Shown here one piece after another: positions 36,606 through 49,640 of a stretch of 64,000 nt of DNA. Each line of letters begins with the position of its first letter. Positions within the stretch are counted from its first letter, which is position 1. Position numbers and translations under genes: made by a program. Where the stretch lies: assembly GCA_028023455.1 (NCBI GenBank), contig JAQFVV010012442.1, positions 1,014,501-1,078,500 on the forward strand. Reading direction: 5' to 3'. The notes under the pieces are model-generated. The model saw only the letters and a program-made list of their open reading frames with translations. It had not been told where the DNA came from and searched no databases. The stretch comes from Epiperipatus broadwayi. Its lineage: Eukaryota > Onychophora > Udeonychophora > Euonychophora > Peripatidae.

Positions 36606-37215
36606 TTAGTAATATGAAGGTTTGCAATATTACCATAGATATTAAAAATGGATATCTATGCCATTTATAAATAACATGCAATCTACATTAATTAAGAAAA
36701 TATTTAAAGAAAAGTATAGTATTTCATTTTGTTTTCCTCTGAATGTGAATGGATTGATTAATAATTCTAAGAGTATAATTCCTAAATTGCAAAGAAGTAA
36801 TATAGTTTATCAGATTAAATGTGGATGCCAAAAATTATATATCGGTGAATTGAGATATTCTGTGGAAAAAAGATTGAAGGAGCATCAATTATTATTTAAT
36901 CCGATTAAAAATAATGTAAATAGTCAATTTAATACAGCTTCAGTATTATTTGACTATGGAAAATCTTGTAATTATAAGTTTATATTTAATAGTAATGAAA
37001 TAAAAATATTAATGGAAGAAAGGAATCAAAAAAGGAAAATTAAAGAGCCAATTTTAATAGATAAATATAAGGATGGTGTTATTAACAGGCAACTTGCAAA
37101 TATGGCCATACACAGCTTAAGGAAATTTATGTAACATTAAGTTTAAAAAAATTTGAATTTCAGTTAAAACTGATGAGGATTACTACATATTCGAAAGTGC
37201 TTCTAAAGAATTTAA
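36606..37215 (+). pseudogene. Penelope-like element, family C, partial plus copy
   Basis: Open frame 36658-37134 (158 codons) preceded by out-of-frame linker. It holds FPLNVNGLINNSKSII, then the GIY-YIG nuclease IVYQIKCGCQKLYIGELRYS with EKRLKEHQLLF, and FDYGKSCNYKFIFNSNEIKI, ending INRQLANMAIHSLRKFM. The nuclease is intact by eye: IVY, a C-x-C pair, YIG, R and H. It lacks RT. It lies head-to-head with the minus copy and directly upstream of a longer copy in the same orientation, forming a partial tandem like the pseudo-LTRs described for PLEs. Confidence 0.85.
37161..37208 (+). ncRNA. Hammerhead-like motif, PLE-C partial plus copy
   Basis: Consensus core CUGAUGA (37170-37176) and GAAA (37193-37196), with a weak stem II between them, then GUGCUUCUAAA. 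Stem III would be minimal (A-U, G-C). Stem I does not pair well. Core boxes are intact, but cleavage is doubtful. Confidence 0.45.
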
Positions 37216-37429
37216 AATTTAATATTGCTTTTACCATTAATTATTTATGTTTTATATATAATATTTTTATAATGGGTATTGTACATTTATATTTATTATA
37301 TATTGAATTTATTATCATTATGGAATTTTTATTCTTGAGTAAATTTTGGTTAATTAAAGAATGGTAAAAACAAAGCAAAAAGTTGATTCATGAAATTTGC
37401 CAATTATACTTTTTTTAAAAATTGTAAAA

Positions 37430-39745
37430 TGTTTGTATTTTTTTTAAATGCTATAATATACATTTGAAAAGATGTGTCAGATTTTGCTCAAATAATATGG
37501 TTAAAATTAAATCGATTATTTTGGACAATATAATAAGGCAATGTAAAAAAGAAATTCATGACATTAAAAAATATTTAATGGCTATTGAACATTTAATACT
37601 TATGAATAAATGAGATCAATGGTATGCATTTTATATACATTGTCAAGTTGGATTTAAAAAGAACTGACAAATTTGTATTAAGAAATTTGATAAGAAAATT
37701 GACTTTTTATATAATTGTTATTATCCAAATAGTTATGATTATGGTAATTACATGAATTTATCAGATGAAAAAATTAGTTTTACACAAAAATATGTTTTAC
37801 AATATGGTTCAAAGTATGTAGGAAGTGTATGGAAAGATTATAATATAAAATTGATTGTGTGAGTGCAGAACGTTTTTGATGATAATATGAATTTACAAGA
37901 TTGTAGTAATATAATTACGGATATTTCTAATATAAAATAAAAACTAATAAATATGATAGGTCATGAAATTATGCTATTTTTGAATTTAAACACCTTCTTA
38001 GAACTGAGCAAAATATATGCTGGAAAAAATATAAAGGCTTACGAATGTGTTTTATTAAAAAAGATGCATATAATGATAAAATTGAAACACAAATGAGTAA
38101 ATTGGGGTTTGATATTATTGATAGTTATAACATGGAGGGACAACATGGGAAATATATAAATAGTATTTTTACAAAAGGCTAAAAGTCATTTTATTGATAG
38201 TTGTACATACTATGATATATATCCATCTATGTCTATATGCCAAAGAATATTTCCTAATGTTAAATTTCAAAAAGTAGGAAATCCTCTTAGATTGATGATC
38301 GATTTTGCGGGAACATTTATGTATAAAACAGCTAAATATATTGGTAAATTGTTACAAGATATGCTGGGTTTTGGAAGATATACAATTGCATCTTCTTATG
38401 AATTTTTTGATAGAATTAATAGTATAAAAAATGATAATGATTTGTTATCTTCATTGGATGTAACAGAATTATATGGAGGAATTGGTCATCTTTAATCTAT
38501 AAGTTTATTTGAAATTGAACTAATTAATATATCTGTAAATAAACATTTGATAAATTTTATTATTGAATCACTAAAATTTATAAGTGATAATGTTATTGCA
38601 ACATATAATGATAAGTTTTATAAAATGTGTAAAGAATGACCAATGGGATTACCTATGGTTGCACAAATTTGTAATTTTACATTGTCAAAATATGAAGATA
38701 ATATATTTAATTCTTATAATTTTGAAAATATTAAAGTTTATACTAGATATGTTGTTGATGTTTTGATTGTGCTCCTCAAGACTTTATCATTGTTCTTTTA
38801 TATAATCTGAATAATTTAAACAATTTAAAATGGACTATTGAGAATGAACAAAATGGAAAAAATAAAATTTTTGGATTTACAAATATTTAAAGATGCTGCA
38901 GATTTAAATTATAAATTAATTTTTAAACCTATTGGAGAAAGAGGATATATTCATTTTAAATCATGTGTTCCAATGATGCATAAAATGGCAAGTCTGAAAT
39001 TGTTTTTACATCGCAATGATAAATTATGTAAATATAAGAGTAATAAAATTTTAAATATTGAACTCTTTGTTAATGAACTTTTAAACGTTGGTTATGACAA
39101 AAACCAAATCTTGCATACAGTAAATTCATTTAATAAGAAGAAGAGGATTTGCAATGTTACCTTAGATAATAAACAAATGGATATATATGCCATTTACAAA
39201 TAACATGCAATTTAAATTAATTAAGAATATATTTAAAGAAAAGAATAATATTTCAATTTGTGTTCCTCCAAATGTTAATCGATTGATTAATAATTCTAAA
39301 AGTAAAATTCCTAAATTGCAAAGAATATAGTTTACCAGATTTCATGTGGATGTCAAAAATTATATATCCGTGAATTGAGATGTTCTGTGAAAAAAAGATT
39401 GAAGGAGCATCAATTATTATATAATCAGATTAAAAAGAATGTAAATAGTCAATTTAATACAGTTTCAGTATTATTTGACCATGAAGAAACTTGTAATTAT
39501 AGGTTTACATTTAATAGTAATGAAATAAACATATTAATAGAAGAAAGGAATCATAAAATGAGGAAAATTAAAGAGGCAATTTTTAATAGATAATATAAGG
39601 ATAATGTTATTAATAGACAATTTGCAAATATGGCTATACATAGCTTATGAAAATTTACATAACATTAAGTTTAAAAATATTTGAAATTCAGTTTAAAGCT
39701 GGTGATGATTACTATGTAATCGAAAGCACTTGTAAAAAATTTAAA
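37430..39745 (+). pseudogene. Penelope-like element, family C, long plus copy with RT
   Basis: The most complete PLE here. N-terminal pieces from about 37500. RT: FPNVKFQKVGNPLRLMIDFA, MLGFGRYTIASSYEF, motif A SLDVTELYGGI (38451-38480), motif B region PMGLPMVAQICNFTLSKYED after a stop, and motif C YTRYVVDVLIV near 38750, where YVDD is expected but the first Asp is Val. Then KIKFLDLQIFKD, HKMASLKLFLHRNDKLCKY and the nuclease part (VYQISCGCQKLYIRELRCSV, with YIG changed to YIR), ending near 39655. Frameshifts and stops occur throughout. The lost catalytic Asp makes it inactive. A 3' hammerhead-like motif follows. Confidence 0.85.
39690..39735 (+). ncRNA. Hammerhead-like motif, PLE-C long copy
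   Basis: Core CUGGUGA (39699-39705; A6 is G); a perfect 6-bp stem II GAUUAC (39707-39712) with GUAAUC (39716-39721) on loop UAU; GAAA (39722-39725); minimal stem III; NUH CUU. Stem I is poor. Confidence 0.5.
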
Positions 39746-40902
39746 TAATATTTGGTAAAGAAAAATGACTTCATACTAATTGGTGATACTCCAAAGGTCT
39801 TACATATAGAAGGAAATATCAATATGACAGCCTAACAATTGATAATATATTCAATTAAATAGTATTAAAATTTTTATAGAATAAATTATTGCATCATAGT
39901 ATACATATATATTTGTCACTTTTAAAACAGAAAACAAAGTTTTAACTTGTAACTTTTGTAAGATTAAATTTTATTTTAAAACTGAAAATTGTTCTAAATT
40001 ACATGTATGCAGTATACATATATATTATTGTTTCTTCTAAAAGAAAATAAAGTTTAACTTTTATTTTGTTTAAATCAGTTTTATTTTTTTTAAAAATGTT
40101 TGAATCAGTCATAATTGTGTTAATGACTCATTTTACATACTGGAAATAACAGAGTTGAATAGACAAGTTTAAAGAGCAAATAATAAAAAAAAACAAATTG
40201 GAATCAGTGAAAGGAGGAATTTAAATATCTTGATTTGAGCAAATTATTGTATTTATTTAGATGATATTACTAAATTTACCTCCATCACATTTTAAAATAA
40301 TAAGTCTAGCAGATTTAAGAAAGATTGAGTTTATTGCAAAAATTGATCTTCCTCCATATTGAGTTAATTAAGCATGGGTCAAAATACAATAAGAAAATAT
40401 TTTAAATAAGGCAATAAAATATCTAAATAATACAGTAAGATTCATATTTTACAGAATGATTAATATATAATTATTTAGTGAGGAAAGAAAATATTAATGA
40501 AGCTTTAATTATTTACCAGTAAATTTAAATTTATAATGTCAATATAATCACTATTTTTATCAGCCATTCAAAGTACTATTGTAGAGAGTCAAACACTACC
40601 CTGAACTTTTAGGTATAGTTTACTGTTTCTATGCTGTAGTGTTCTTGGAAATTATGTGGCTGTTCACAACTGTAATATTGTACTATGAGCTTCCTATTGA
40701 TAGTGATTGCGTAACATGTCAGCAAATTGGATCGACAATTGTGGGCAGGGACTTTTACAGCTTTACATTTTAAAATACCAGGACACTCCATACTAATTCT
40801 TCTCCAGAGATGGCCAGAGAAATTGTGGTGATCTACTCACTGGTCATAGTGTGAAGTAATTAAACAACATAAAAAACTTTACAAAAAGTTTACAAAAACT
40901 AA
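39746..40902. other. AT-rich non-coding DNA
   Basis: No supported feature seen. Confidence 0.5.
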
Positions 40903-40918
40903 CACTCTTTCTTTCTAG

Positions 40919-40964
<46 letters not shown>

Positions 40965-40980
40965 CTAGAAAGAAAGAGTA

Positions 40981-41046
<66 letters not shown>
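40903..41046. repeat. (TA)n-centred perfect palindrome and second TA array
   Basis: ACTCTTTCTTTCTAGCCC and GGGCTAGAAAGAAAGAGT are perfect reverse complements on either side of a 40-bp TA run (40903-40979). A second TA run (40985-41041) is flanked by TACTATA and TATAGTA. The non-TA arm of 18 nt is among the longest in the window. Confidence 0.95.
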
Positions 41047-41813
41047 ACCTAGTGTTATTGACACTTGGTTTATTTAGCATTGTTTTCACAGGAAAACAAT
41101 GCTATCCTTTTCTAGGAAATAAAAAAGTAAAATAATAATAATATTAAGTGATTAATAAAATATGCTATTTACTCACTGTAACGTGTTTTAAGCAAATAAC
41201 TAAAAAAATTGGTAATCCAATGTCATTTCGAAGAAGAGCATGAATAATTTAATGAAAATATTAACAATAAGAGCAATTTAATATAGTATAAAGGCACATA
41301 TCATAAACAGTAATTGATTTTGGATGGGTAGAGGGAGAGTGGATGAGTATCTTATCATAAAACACAATAACTTCTGGTAATTTTTAAATTAATTTAGATA
41401 ATAATGTATACAGAAATATACACCACTAATAAGCATTGTTAGTTAAAGATATTTATTATTTTTCATTATTTGTCAAATTACTTTGTAATTTATTTAAATC
41501 ATACGGAAAAATATATAACTGTAATAAGTTTTTTTTTCCTTTCTTTTGTTTATGTTATAATTAAATGATTATTTTTCTGTAAGAGGTCGCTAAAAGAAGA
41601 CCGCCAAAATTTGAAGAAAGTTTAGTCTGACATGAGTTTTACAAGGAGGAAGCAGTACTGAAATTCGGTAACAAATTTTTTATTATTTTTTATTGCAGAA
41701 ATAAATATAAGTCCAGTAAAATTTTAATAATATCATGCGTGGCTAATCTTATTTGATAAGATATTCTGTTTTCTATTGCCATCTACATATTTTAAAGCTC
41801 TTTATATGCAAAA

Positions 41814-42859
41814 TTGTACTATCTTATGCTAAAGTTCAAAATGACCGTATTAACTACAGCAATCACTGAAAATGTCATTATATTTAAAATAAGTAGTATA
41901 AATAATTTCCAGGAAATAATCAATGATTTGTTAACTTTACCTTATTTAATTATCTTTTGGTGGTATAAAAGAAAAATTATAATTAAAAGACATATTATAA
42001 AAGCCAAGGAAAGTTTACTAGAAAATTTCGCGCTATTTCTAAAAGAAATTGTCTGCTTTGAAAATAATGTAAGTTCCCCACATTAAAATATGTTTTATTC
42101 ACTGAAAATTATCTAAAAATAATATTAATGATCAATGATATTAACTTATGCACCTGTATATTTTTTAAAAAGAAAATATAAATTTTCTCAAGGCAAATAT
42201 CAGAAAATTTGTATGTGTGCTTTTTACGGAGAATTCCTTATTAAAGACAAATTACAATTCCTAGAGTAGAAATAAAAACTACAAACATTAGTGACTTAAT
42301 TATAACCATAATATAATATGTTATATTATACGTCTACTGGAGTCGTTAAAACTTTATATCCCCGTAAGTCAGCTGCAGTCGTTATAATAATAGTATTTTG
42401 GAAAATTCACGCATTATTTTATTCATAAGCCAGCTAGCTAAAAATGATACGTATCGCCAATAGCAAAAAAGAAAAGAATTGTATATGTGATCGTCTATCA
42501 TCAAATATTCGTCATGTTAAAATATGTATTGTTTTCTTGGATCCCAAAATTATAGCAGTTAATTCAAAGAAGAATTAACATCCAATGCTGCTATGTTTTC
42601 TTTGCCTAATTTATTAATTGCACCAGAATGGAGGCAACTTTTATATAAATGAAATAATAAAATGTGTTTCTTATTTTAAATTTGCTTCGTAACTATGAAC
42701 GGATCAAGTTCTTCATCTAGATAAATTGCCCAACGGAAAAACATTTTTCTAGTAAGATAATAAGCACTTGTTAAGTAATGATTTTTTTTTACTAATTTGT
42801 AAAATTATGTGTATTTTTTGTTTTTATATCAACAGGTGAAAGGCTGTATAGTCAAGTAA
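41814..42859 (+). CDS. Speculative two-exon small basic protein
   Basis: An open frame upstream of 42068 (up to 85 codons, with ATGs at about 41826 and 41841) ends at AAT followed by GTAAGT, a consensus 5' splice site. The first good acceptor downstream (TTTTTATATCAACAG, ending 42835) would continue in phase as VKGCIVK and stop at 42859. The protein would contain a hydrophobic stretch (LPYLIIFWW) followed by basic residues (KRKIIIKRH). No family recognised. In DNA this AT-rich, such a frame can arise by chance; there is no promoter or homology evidence. Confidence 0.2.
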
Positions 42860-45233
42860 TATTTAAATGACCTTGTAATCATAAAGGTATGTTTTCATGT
42901 AATTATTCTAGGTTAAATTTATATTCGACATGAAAAAAAAAATTTTTTTTATAAAATGTGTTTACATATGATATGCAATTATGGGTATAAATTTATATGT
43001 TAGATGCGTAAAAGTAGAAAAATTTAGATACTTAATAGGTAAAATATCTAGTTAAAATTATCAGAAGTAATTAAAGAAAAGTGCTATACAGGATATTACT
43101 TATTTAAAGTTTGAAACAAATTTATACTATGTTAATTGCGGAACTTATTCCCAATTATTCTTTATTAACGCATTCACTTAATTTAGTTCAAGATACTATA
43201 CTACCAATTACTTGTTGAATGTTTCTTTGGCAAAGGTGAAAATTATTATGTTTTATTCTGTGTTATCCATTGATTTCAGACGTTAATCTAAGTATACCCT
43301 GGAACATAAATTTAGTGTAATTAGTGTATTTGCTTGTCTTGCCCCGATATAACATCAGTATATGATTAATATTCGCATAAGTGATAATTGTAATGTATCT
43401 TTATTTTGTGGGATGGAAAATGATCTCCCCAAAAGCTTTATTTTCCATGAGGGGAATAGATAAATCTAGTATTCGGGTATGTTTTTAATCCAAGTGATCG
43501 CTTCTCAGAGTTAGGACGATCAGTAATTTATATCGTATTTAGTGTATTTCATTCGTTAAAATCCCAGGAGAGGATTATATTTGGTGTGTGTTCCTATTAT
43601 GCCCAAGTAAGATGCAAGGACCCACCAAACTATTTTAATATAGTAGTTAACTCTACAGACCTTCAGTGTTATTCCTTATTCCTCATGAGAAAATAGAGAT
43701 AATTCCACCACGGAAGGTGTTGAATATTGTGTTTTGTTTAGAAAGATATGGCTAATGGGTATATTGGAGGTTAAATCCTCACGATCCATCTAGTATAAAT
43801 AGCGTGCTAGTATATATGATCAATGTCTGGATTGTGCGGCGAAATAGTGCTGGTAATCCACACGTAAGTCAAAGGAGAGAGTAAGTTTAAAATTGCGTGA
43901 TTTAGAAATTTTTATTTGCCAATGGAGGGTTCAAATACTAGGTTTAATTTGGGTTAATGATTAAGTAGCACTCATAATATAACTTACACAGAGGGATACA
44001 ATGTGTATAACAACTTCAGTTGTTATTAAGGTAAACATTAAAATAATAAGTGTAACTTCTGATAAATAACCCATAAATTATAATAAGTTATCTAAATAAA
44101 AACTATCATTTAATTAAAGATATGATAATAAAAATCGTTTGTATGCATTGCCTAGAATCAGATTATTTTTATTTTAAAACAAATAGTTAGTTAATAAAGT
44201 TAAGCAGCCGTTCATATAAGATACACTAAACGGATAAGTTGATGTATCGATAATAATATTTATTTTGTTATATTCAATTTGCATAAATGTAAAAGAAGAT
44301 GAAGAAGTAGTTCGAATCCAAGTCTAAAAGTATAGACGAATTACTGTTAGTTATATTTTGTTTTATCCATATGGGATCGAATAAATTGTATATGTTTGTT
44401 TATTATGTTAATCATAAAGGATAGTTTTGTTAAACTGTAATAATAAATTAGAATCTTGTTAAAATTTAATAATAAATTATAGTCTTGTTACAAGTTGTGT
44501 TGAGTCATTTTTCTTGTGTGCTAAATAAAAGTGTATTTGCATAATACTTGCAATACTTTTCTTGAGTCCGAAATCATTTATGAAATCTTAATTTCAATAC
44601 ACCAGATAGACAATTGTAGGCAGATCAGAATATTTCATTATATTTTAATTTAATAAGAATTATTTATGGAATTGAAAACTTCAGACCAAGACATTTTATT
44701 TTATGTGTGTGTAAAATCACTTTATTCCCAAACTTCCAGTTTTGGTTGCACATCGTTTTGTACACATTTAAGTGAAGTGTCTAAGTAATAAATCTTAGTT
44801 AAATTATTGTGTTGTCATGGATAATGGAAGGACACAAAAGCACCCTTGTCTTTTCATCATTCTGACTGAGATTCTGGAAAAAGGGCTGTATTATTCAAAA
44901 TTATGCGTTGTTATTGAATATGGTTATCATCTCGTTAAATATTATAATAGTTGATATGTGGATGAAGACACCTGGAATTTAAATAAAGTAAATGTTTCCT
45001 ATAGCCGACCAGAATGTCAGTCATATGCAACAACACAATACTGCTGAGCATTTTATTAAATATAACAGAGAACCCTGAGATTAGTGTCATTATTATAAGT
45101 GCTTTTAAATAAAGAATTGGTTAATTATGATCAATATTACAAGCGTGGCATGGCTTAAGAGATTGAAACTTCTAATTGTATAATAACAAAATATTGAGAT
45201 CATATTGGCAAATTAATGAATGTTTTGTTTTAG
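42860..45233. other. Unique AT-rich DNA, no clear feature
   Basis: Slightly less AT-rich than surroundings at 43.2-43.9 kb and free of recognisable repeats. No convincing coding segment found. Confidence 0.4.
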
Positions 45234-45334
45234 TCAGTAATATTAACAATGACATGAAATCATCATCATCACTGTCGAATAGTGCAAGTACTTACAGCTC
45301 AGAGAATGTGTTTTGGATAGAGAAAGAATGTTAG
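45234..45334 (+). CDS. Speculative terminal exon, serine-rich
   Basis: After a plausible acceptor (TGTTTTGTTTTAG) one frame reads SNINNDMKSSSSLSNSAS and TYSSENVFWIEKEC, then TAG at 45332. The composition (Ser-rich, then a defined C-terminus) and codon use are less AT-driven than flanking sequence. Upstream exons were not identified. Confidence 0.15.
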
Positions 45335-45940
45335 TTTATTCTAAATTTTCTTTTTAAATTTATTTTATTAATGATATTTTTTTTTTATTCTATCTCTGTC
45401 TGAACTGCATATCGCTGTTGCTGAATTATTATAACTAACCAAATGTCGAGCTATATTAGGTAATATAGGGTTTGCTACCCGTCCTAGACGGAAGCGTTTG
45501 GGCTTTCCAAAGGGATTTAATAGAAGTGAAGTCGCCGTATAATAGGTTAGAATATATATCCCTCAAAATAAAGGCATCCAGATGCTTTCCAAAGTGATTA
45601 ATTAGTTTAATCTCACTGATCACAATCCCAATTCAATTACATTTTTCTTTATTAACTTTTGAATGTCTTTGATTTTTATCAATCCCTACAGTAATTACAT
45701 GTGTTTGTCTCCTTTTTCTTAAAGTAATTCCAAAATTAGAATTTAATTTATACATTCTTTTAACATCAGATGTTTTTAATTAATTATTTGAAATTTCTTT
45801 GCTGACATGAAACCCCCATTTACTCCCACATTGCAACATTGAGCTGCATTATAAGATTAAATTTTATAATAAAATTAAATGTTTTATACATTATTTTAAT
45901 GTCTTGGTATTATAACTTTATGGCAACAATATATACATGA

Positions 45941-46035
45941 AGCACATACACACACACACACACACATATATATAATATTATATATATATATATATATAAG
46001 CACATACACACACACACACATATATATATAATATT
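45941..46035. repeat. Duplicated (CA)n-(TA)n compound microsatellite
   Basis: AGCACATA, a CA run, ATATATATAATATT occurs twice (45941-45979 and 45999-46035) with a TA run between. Confidence 0.85.
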
Positions 46036-46422
46036 CAAATGTTTGTTACAAAGTTTATAAATAAAACCTATTTGTGTCTTATCATAAATAGCTGGATTTA
46101 TTTAGTAGTCACTCCTACTACTTTAGTTATTTAAGATAATCTTCTTTATAAACAACATAATAAAATAAGCTAGTAGAAAAAGAGTCTTATTATTTTTTAA
46201 GTAAAATCTATTTTTTTAATAAATAGTTTATCATAAATATTTGGATTTTATTAATAATCATGCCTACTACCTTAATTTTTTAAGACAAACTTTTTGATGA
46301 CCAAAGAAAATAAAATAATCAAGTGGAAATGACTTCCTAATTATTATATTGTAAAGTACTAAGTGGAGTGGGTATTATTAACTATAACATTTACTATTAA
46401 ATAATTTTATTCAACATTATAC

Positions 46423-46434
46423 ATATTAAGAAAG

Positions 46435-46473
<39 letters not shown>

Positions 46474-46483
46474 TTCTTAATAT
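46423..46483. repeat. (TA)n-centred palindrome
   Basis: ATATTAAGAAAGTT and AACTTTCTTAATAT (14 nt, perfect) flank a TA run. Confidence 0.9.
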
Positions 46484-47157
46484 ATATATATCTTCCGATA
46501 TTAATTACCTTCAATGCTTTTCTAATATGAGATGAATTGTGACCCTATCAGTTAAGAAACAATAAATGGAGGTAGTTTCCTTATAGCAGTTGCTTTTATA
46601 AATAAAATTTTCATATATATGCTAAACTGATGACTGTTTAGTCAAAAGAAGATCATTTAATTATGTTCATCTTAATTGATTGATGTTTTCTTGGCTATGA
46701 TTGTTATACATACTTAAAGTTCTTTGAACTTATTTTTTGTGATTGTATAAAATATAATAACTAGTACACTGATAAAAATTGTTTTCAAGAAAGTTATACT
46801 CAATAAGGGACAAATTATTTAATACAATAAATAAATACAAAAGAAAAAAATAATTGTAAATAACTTTAAAGTAATTCTTAAATGCATTAATCAATTTTCA
46901 AATCATTAGATACTTATAATACCCATCTATTTATTTTTACCAAATTAGTTTTTTAAGAAATAATGTTTTATTATTTTTAACAATAAGCATAAAATATAAC
47001 AGCAAAAATAATAGTAATAATACTGAACAGTCAAACAATTAATAAATTTAGTAATCGTAACAATAAAACTATGTGGATATTGATTTTAATTGTATGTTAT
47101 ATTAACATTTTAACAAAGTATGAAAAATAGGTTCATTAAATTATTTTATGCTGCAAT

Positions 47158-47158
<1 letters not shown>

Positions 47159-47192
<34 letters not shown>

Positions 47193-47195
47193 TAT

Positions 47196-47239
<44 letters not shown>

Positions 47240-47242
47240 AAC
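47159..47242. repeat. (TA)n arrays with short inverted flanks
   Basis: Two TA runs; the second is flanked by TAACAATATA and TATATTGTTA. Confidence 0.8.
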
Positions 47243-47829
47243 ATTTATAAATCTAGTTGTACTGTCAATATAATCATTCATTTCCTTATTTACATTTCAT
47301 ATACTGTTAGTTATTTCACATTTCTTGATAAATATTTTAGAAATTAATGTTGCATATGGTTTATTACATTATGTTTTGTGTGTAAAATTACAGTTATTAT
47401 TATAATTTTGTTTTTGCCATTTTTAATATTAGTACTTGTATTCAAAAACATAAATGTCACTATTATAGAACTGTATTATAAGTTATAATAAGTAAATGTT
47501 ACCAGACATTAGTAAACACAATTTCAATATATTTGTATGTCCCATCATTGACAATGCATAGTTGGTATTTGAAATCAAGAATAAATTTAATTATATGACT
47601 GATGGTCATGTTTACAAGTATTTCAATATCAAATGAATAGCTATTCATGTAACAACTTTTAAATCATTCAATGGTTGCTGGATATATAAAATTGTTAATA
47701 TTCCATTTATTTTATATATACTCCCTCATAAATGCAGCAGACAAAAACCAATTATAAATAATAATGTTCATTTGGCTTATAAATGATAGTGCCAGATAAA
47801 AGAGAAACCTTTATTTGCAATATTGAATT

Positions 47830-48725
47830 GCAATAAAAATCATTTGCACAATAAACAATTCATTTTTACATTTCTAATCACAGACGATCAATAATTAAAC
47901 CCGATAGCTATCAGTCTGTATCTCATAAAGTAGCTGCTTTAACAACTTATTGTCATAGAGATATTAAATAATTCTAGTAGGATAGCTTTGTTTCAGAAAT
48001 ATCAATTTTATAAAGATTACTTGAGTGTTGGATACTCTGATAAATTTGTTAAAAGTATTTTATTTAATAGTAATATTTGTAAGGATGTAAAGGTTAAAGA
48101 AAAATATGATTTTATTTCTTTGCCATTTAAATTGTCTTCTTATAAAATTGTGTGTAGAAATAGTAAATTGTTTGGAAATAAGAAAATTGCTTGGAAAAGA
48201 ATAATTTATTAAATAATACAAAATAAGTTTTTGATAGAATAACTATTCCTGGTGTAGTATATTTATCCCTTGTTTATTTCGTAAAAAAGTTTACATAGGT
48301 CGGAGTAGTTTGAGTTTAAATGAAAGAATAAAAGTTCATAAAAATAGAGTTAAAATCAGATATCTTAGTTCTGCGTTGTATGTTCATGAAAAATATACAG
48401 ACCACACTATTGATTTTGATGAATCTAAGGTTGTCTTCTTTGAGAGAAATGAAATCAAAAGAAGAATTAAAGAGTCTTTATTATTGAAAATTTAGAATTC
48501 TGAAGCAATTAACTTATTTAAGAGTTCTTTTAATATTAAGGGTGGATGGGAAGTGAATGGTTTTGTAGGTAGTTTTTAATATTATATATATTGTGTAGTT
48601 TTTGTAGTTATTTCCACTTGAGAAGTCTGCTTGTAGCAGTGAAACCTTAGGTTGTATTTTAATATTACTTTTATGCTGGTCTGGTTTAATTTTGGATTTG
48701 GGGTAGTTTTGATATTATATATATA
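47830..48725 (+). pseudogene. Penelope-like element, family B, 3' part
   Basis: Starts in the RT thumb region (RSIIKPDSYQSVSHKVAAL, TTYCHRDI), then KNQFYKDYLSVGYSDKFVKS-like linker in frame 47988-48212. The nuclease is split by a frameshift (GVVYL..., then KKVYIGRSSLSLNERIKVHK). The tail is VVFFERNEIKRRIKESLLL, a stop, then SEAINLFKSSFNIKGGWEV. This closely parallels the 10-kb PLE-B copies. A hammerhead-like 3' motif follows, then a TA run and directly the retrozyme array. Confidence 0.8.
48608..48657 (+). ncRNA. Hammerhead-like motif, PLE-B
   Basis: CAC before core UUGAGAA, stem II CUGC with GCAG on loop UUGUA, GAAA, stem III ACC with GGU on loop UUA, NUH GUU. Compared with the 10.5-kb copy, stem II differs in sequence but still pairs. 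Stem I has only about 2 bp here. Confidence 0.5.
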
Positions 48726-48883
48726 TATATATATGAAAAACAAAATAAGTTTTATATACGTAAAAACCTGTTATTGCTTGTATTAATGATCAATAGATGG
48801 AGCTTTACCAAGACCTCCAAATGAGTGCATTTGTTTACAAAAACATCGGAGTCAATATTCACTGTCTCTTTCATTTTGTTCCA

Positions 48884-48930
48884 CCCTCAGATCTGCTGAT
48901 TTCAAGCTGATTTGCTCTCATCAGTGAAGG
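48884..48930 (-). ncRNA. Type-I hammerhead ribozyme, intact core
   Basis: Minus strand, in order: stem I CCUUCA (48930-48925) with UGAGGG (48889-48884), 6 bp including one G-U; CUGAUGA (48924-48918); stem II GAGC (48917-48914) with GCUU (48907-48904) on loop AAAUCA; GAAA (48903-48900); stem III A-U-C (48900-48898) with G-A-U (48893-48891) on loop AGCA; NUH AUC, H17 at 48890. Predicted cleavage lies between 48890 and 48889. Every invariant core base is present. Open at helix I, as in type I. Confidence 0.85.
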
Positions 48931-49297
48931 GATAGGAGTTAGAAACTAGACCTAAATATTAACTCCAAGCATTTATGCAAAACTTTTCTATCAGTTTGCA
49001 AGCATGAATTTTTTAGACACCTAAATGTCTTCAAACTCAGCCTATCAAACTAGATAGCTATGTGGGTCTGATATCAGTTCAGTTTCTCCACATACTCAAA
49101 ACTTCTGCAATCTATATCATTGCAAGAAAACTTTAAAGGTACATTTATGAAAAACAAAACAAGTTTTATATACATTAAAACCTGCTATCACCTGTATTAA
49201 TGATCAATAGATGGAGCTTTACCAAGACCTCCAAACAAGCATATTTGTTTACATAAATGTCAGAGTCAATATTCACTGTCTCTTTCATTTTGCTCCA

Positions 49298-49344
49298 CCC
49301 TCAGATCAGCTGATTTTAAGCTGATTTGCTCTCATCAGTGAAGG
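49298..49344 (-). ncRNA. Type-I hammerhead ribozyme, second unit (G12 lost)
   Basis: Same architecture as the first unit: stem I, CUGAUGA and stem II are unchanged, NUH AUC is unchanged, and stem III has loop AGCU. GAAA reads AAAA because of a single transition at 49317, which removes G12. Likely inactive. Confidence 0.8.
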
Positions 49345-49640
49345 GATAGAAGTTAGAAACTAGAGCTAAATATTAACAAAGCGCAAAACGTTTCTATCAG
49401 TTTGCAAGCATGAATGTTTTAGACACCTAAATATCTTCAAACTCAGCCTATCAAACTAGATAGCTATGTGGGTCTGATATCAGTTTAGTTTCACCACATA
49501 ATCAAAACTTCTGCAATCTATATTATTGCAAGAAAACTTTAAAGGTACATTTATGAAAAACAAAACAAGTTCTATATACGTAAAAACCTGCTTTCGCTTG
49601 TATTAATGATCAATAGATGGAGCTTTACCAAGACCTCCAA

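Noticed and set aside
46626-46655. CTGATGACTGTTTAGTCAAAAG, hammerhead-like
   Set aside because: The hairpin uses bases of the core itself, GAAA is missing and no stem I or cleavage site is present.
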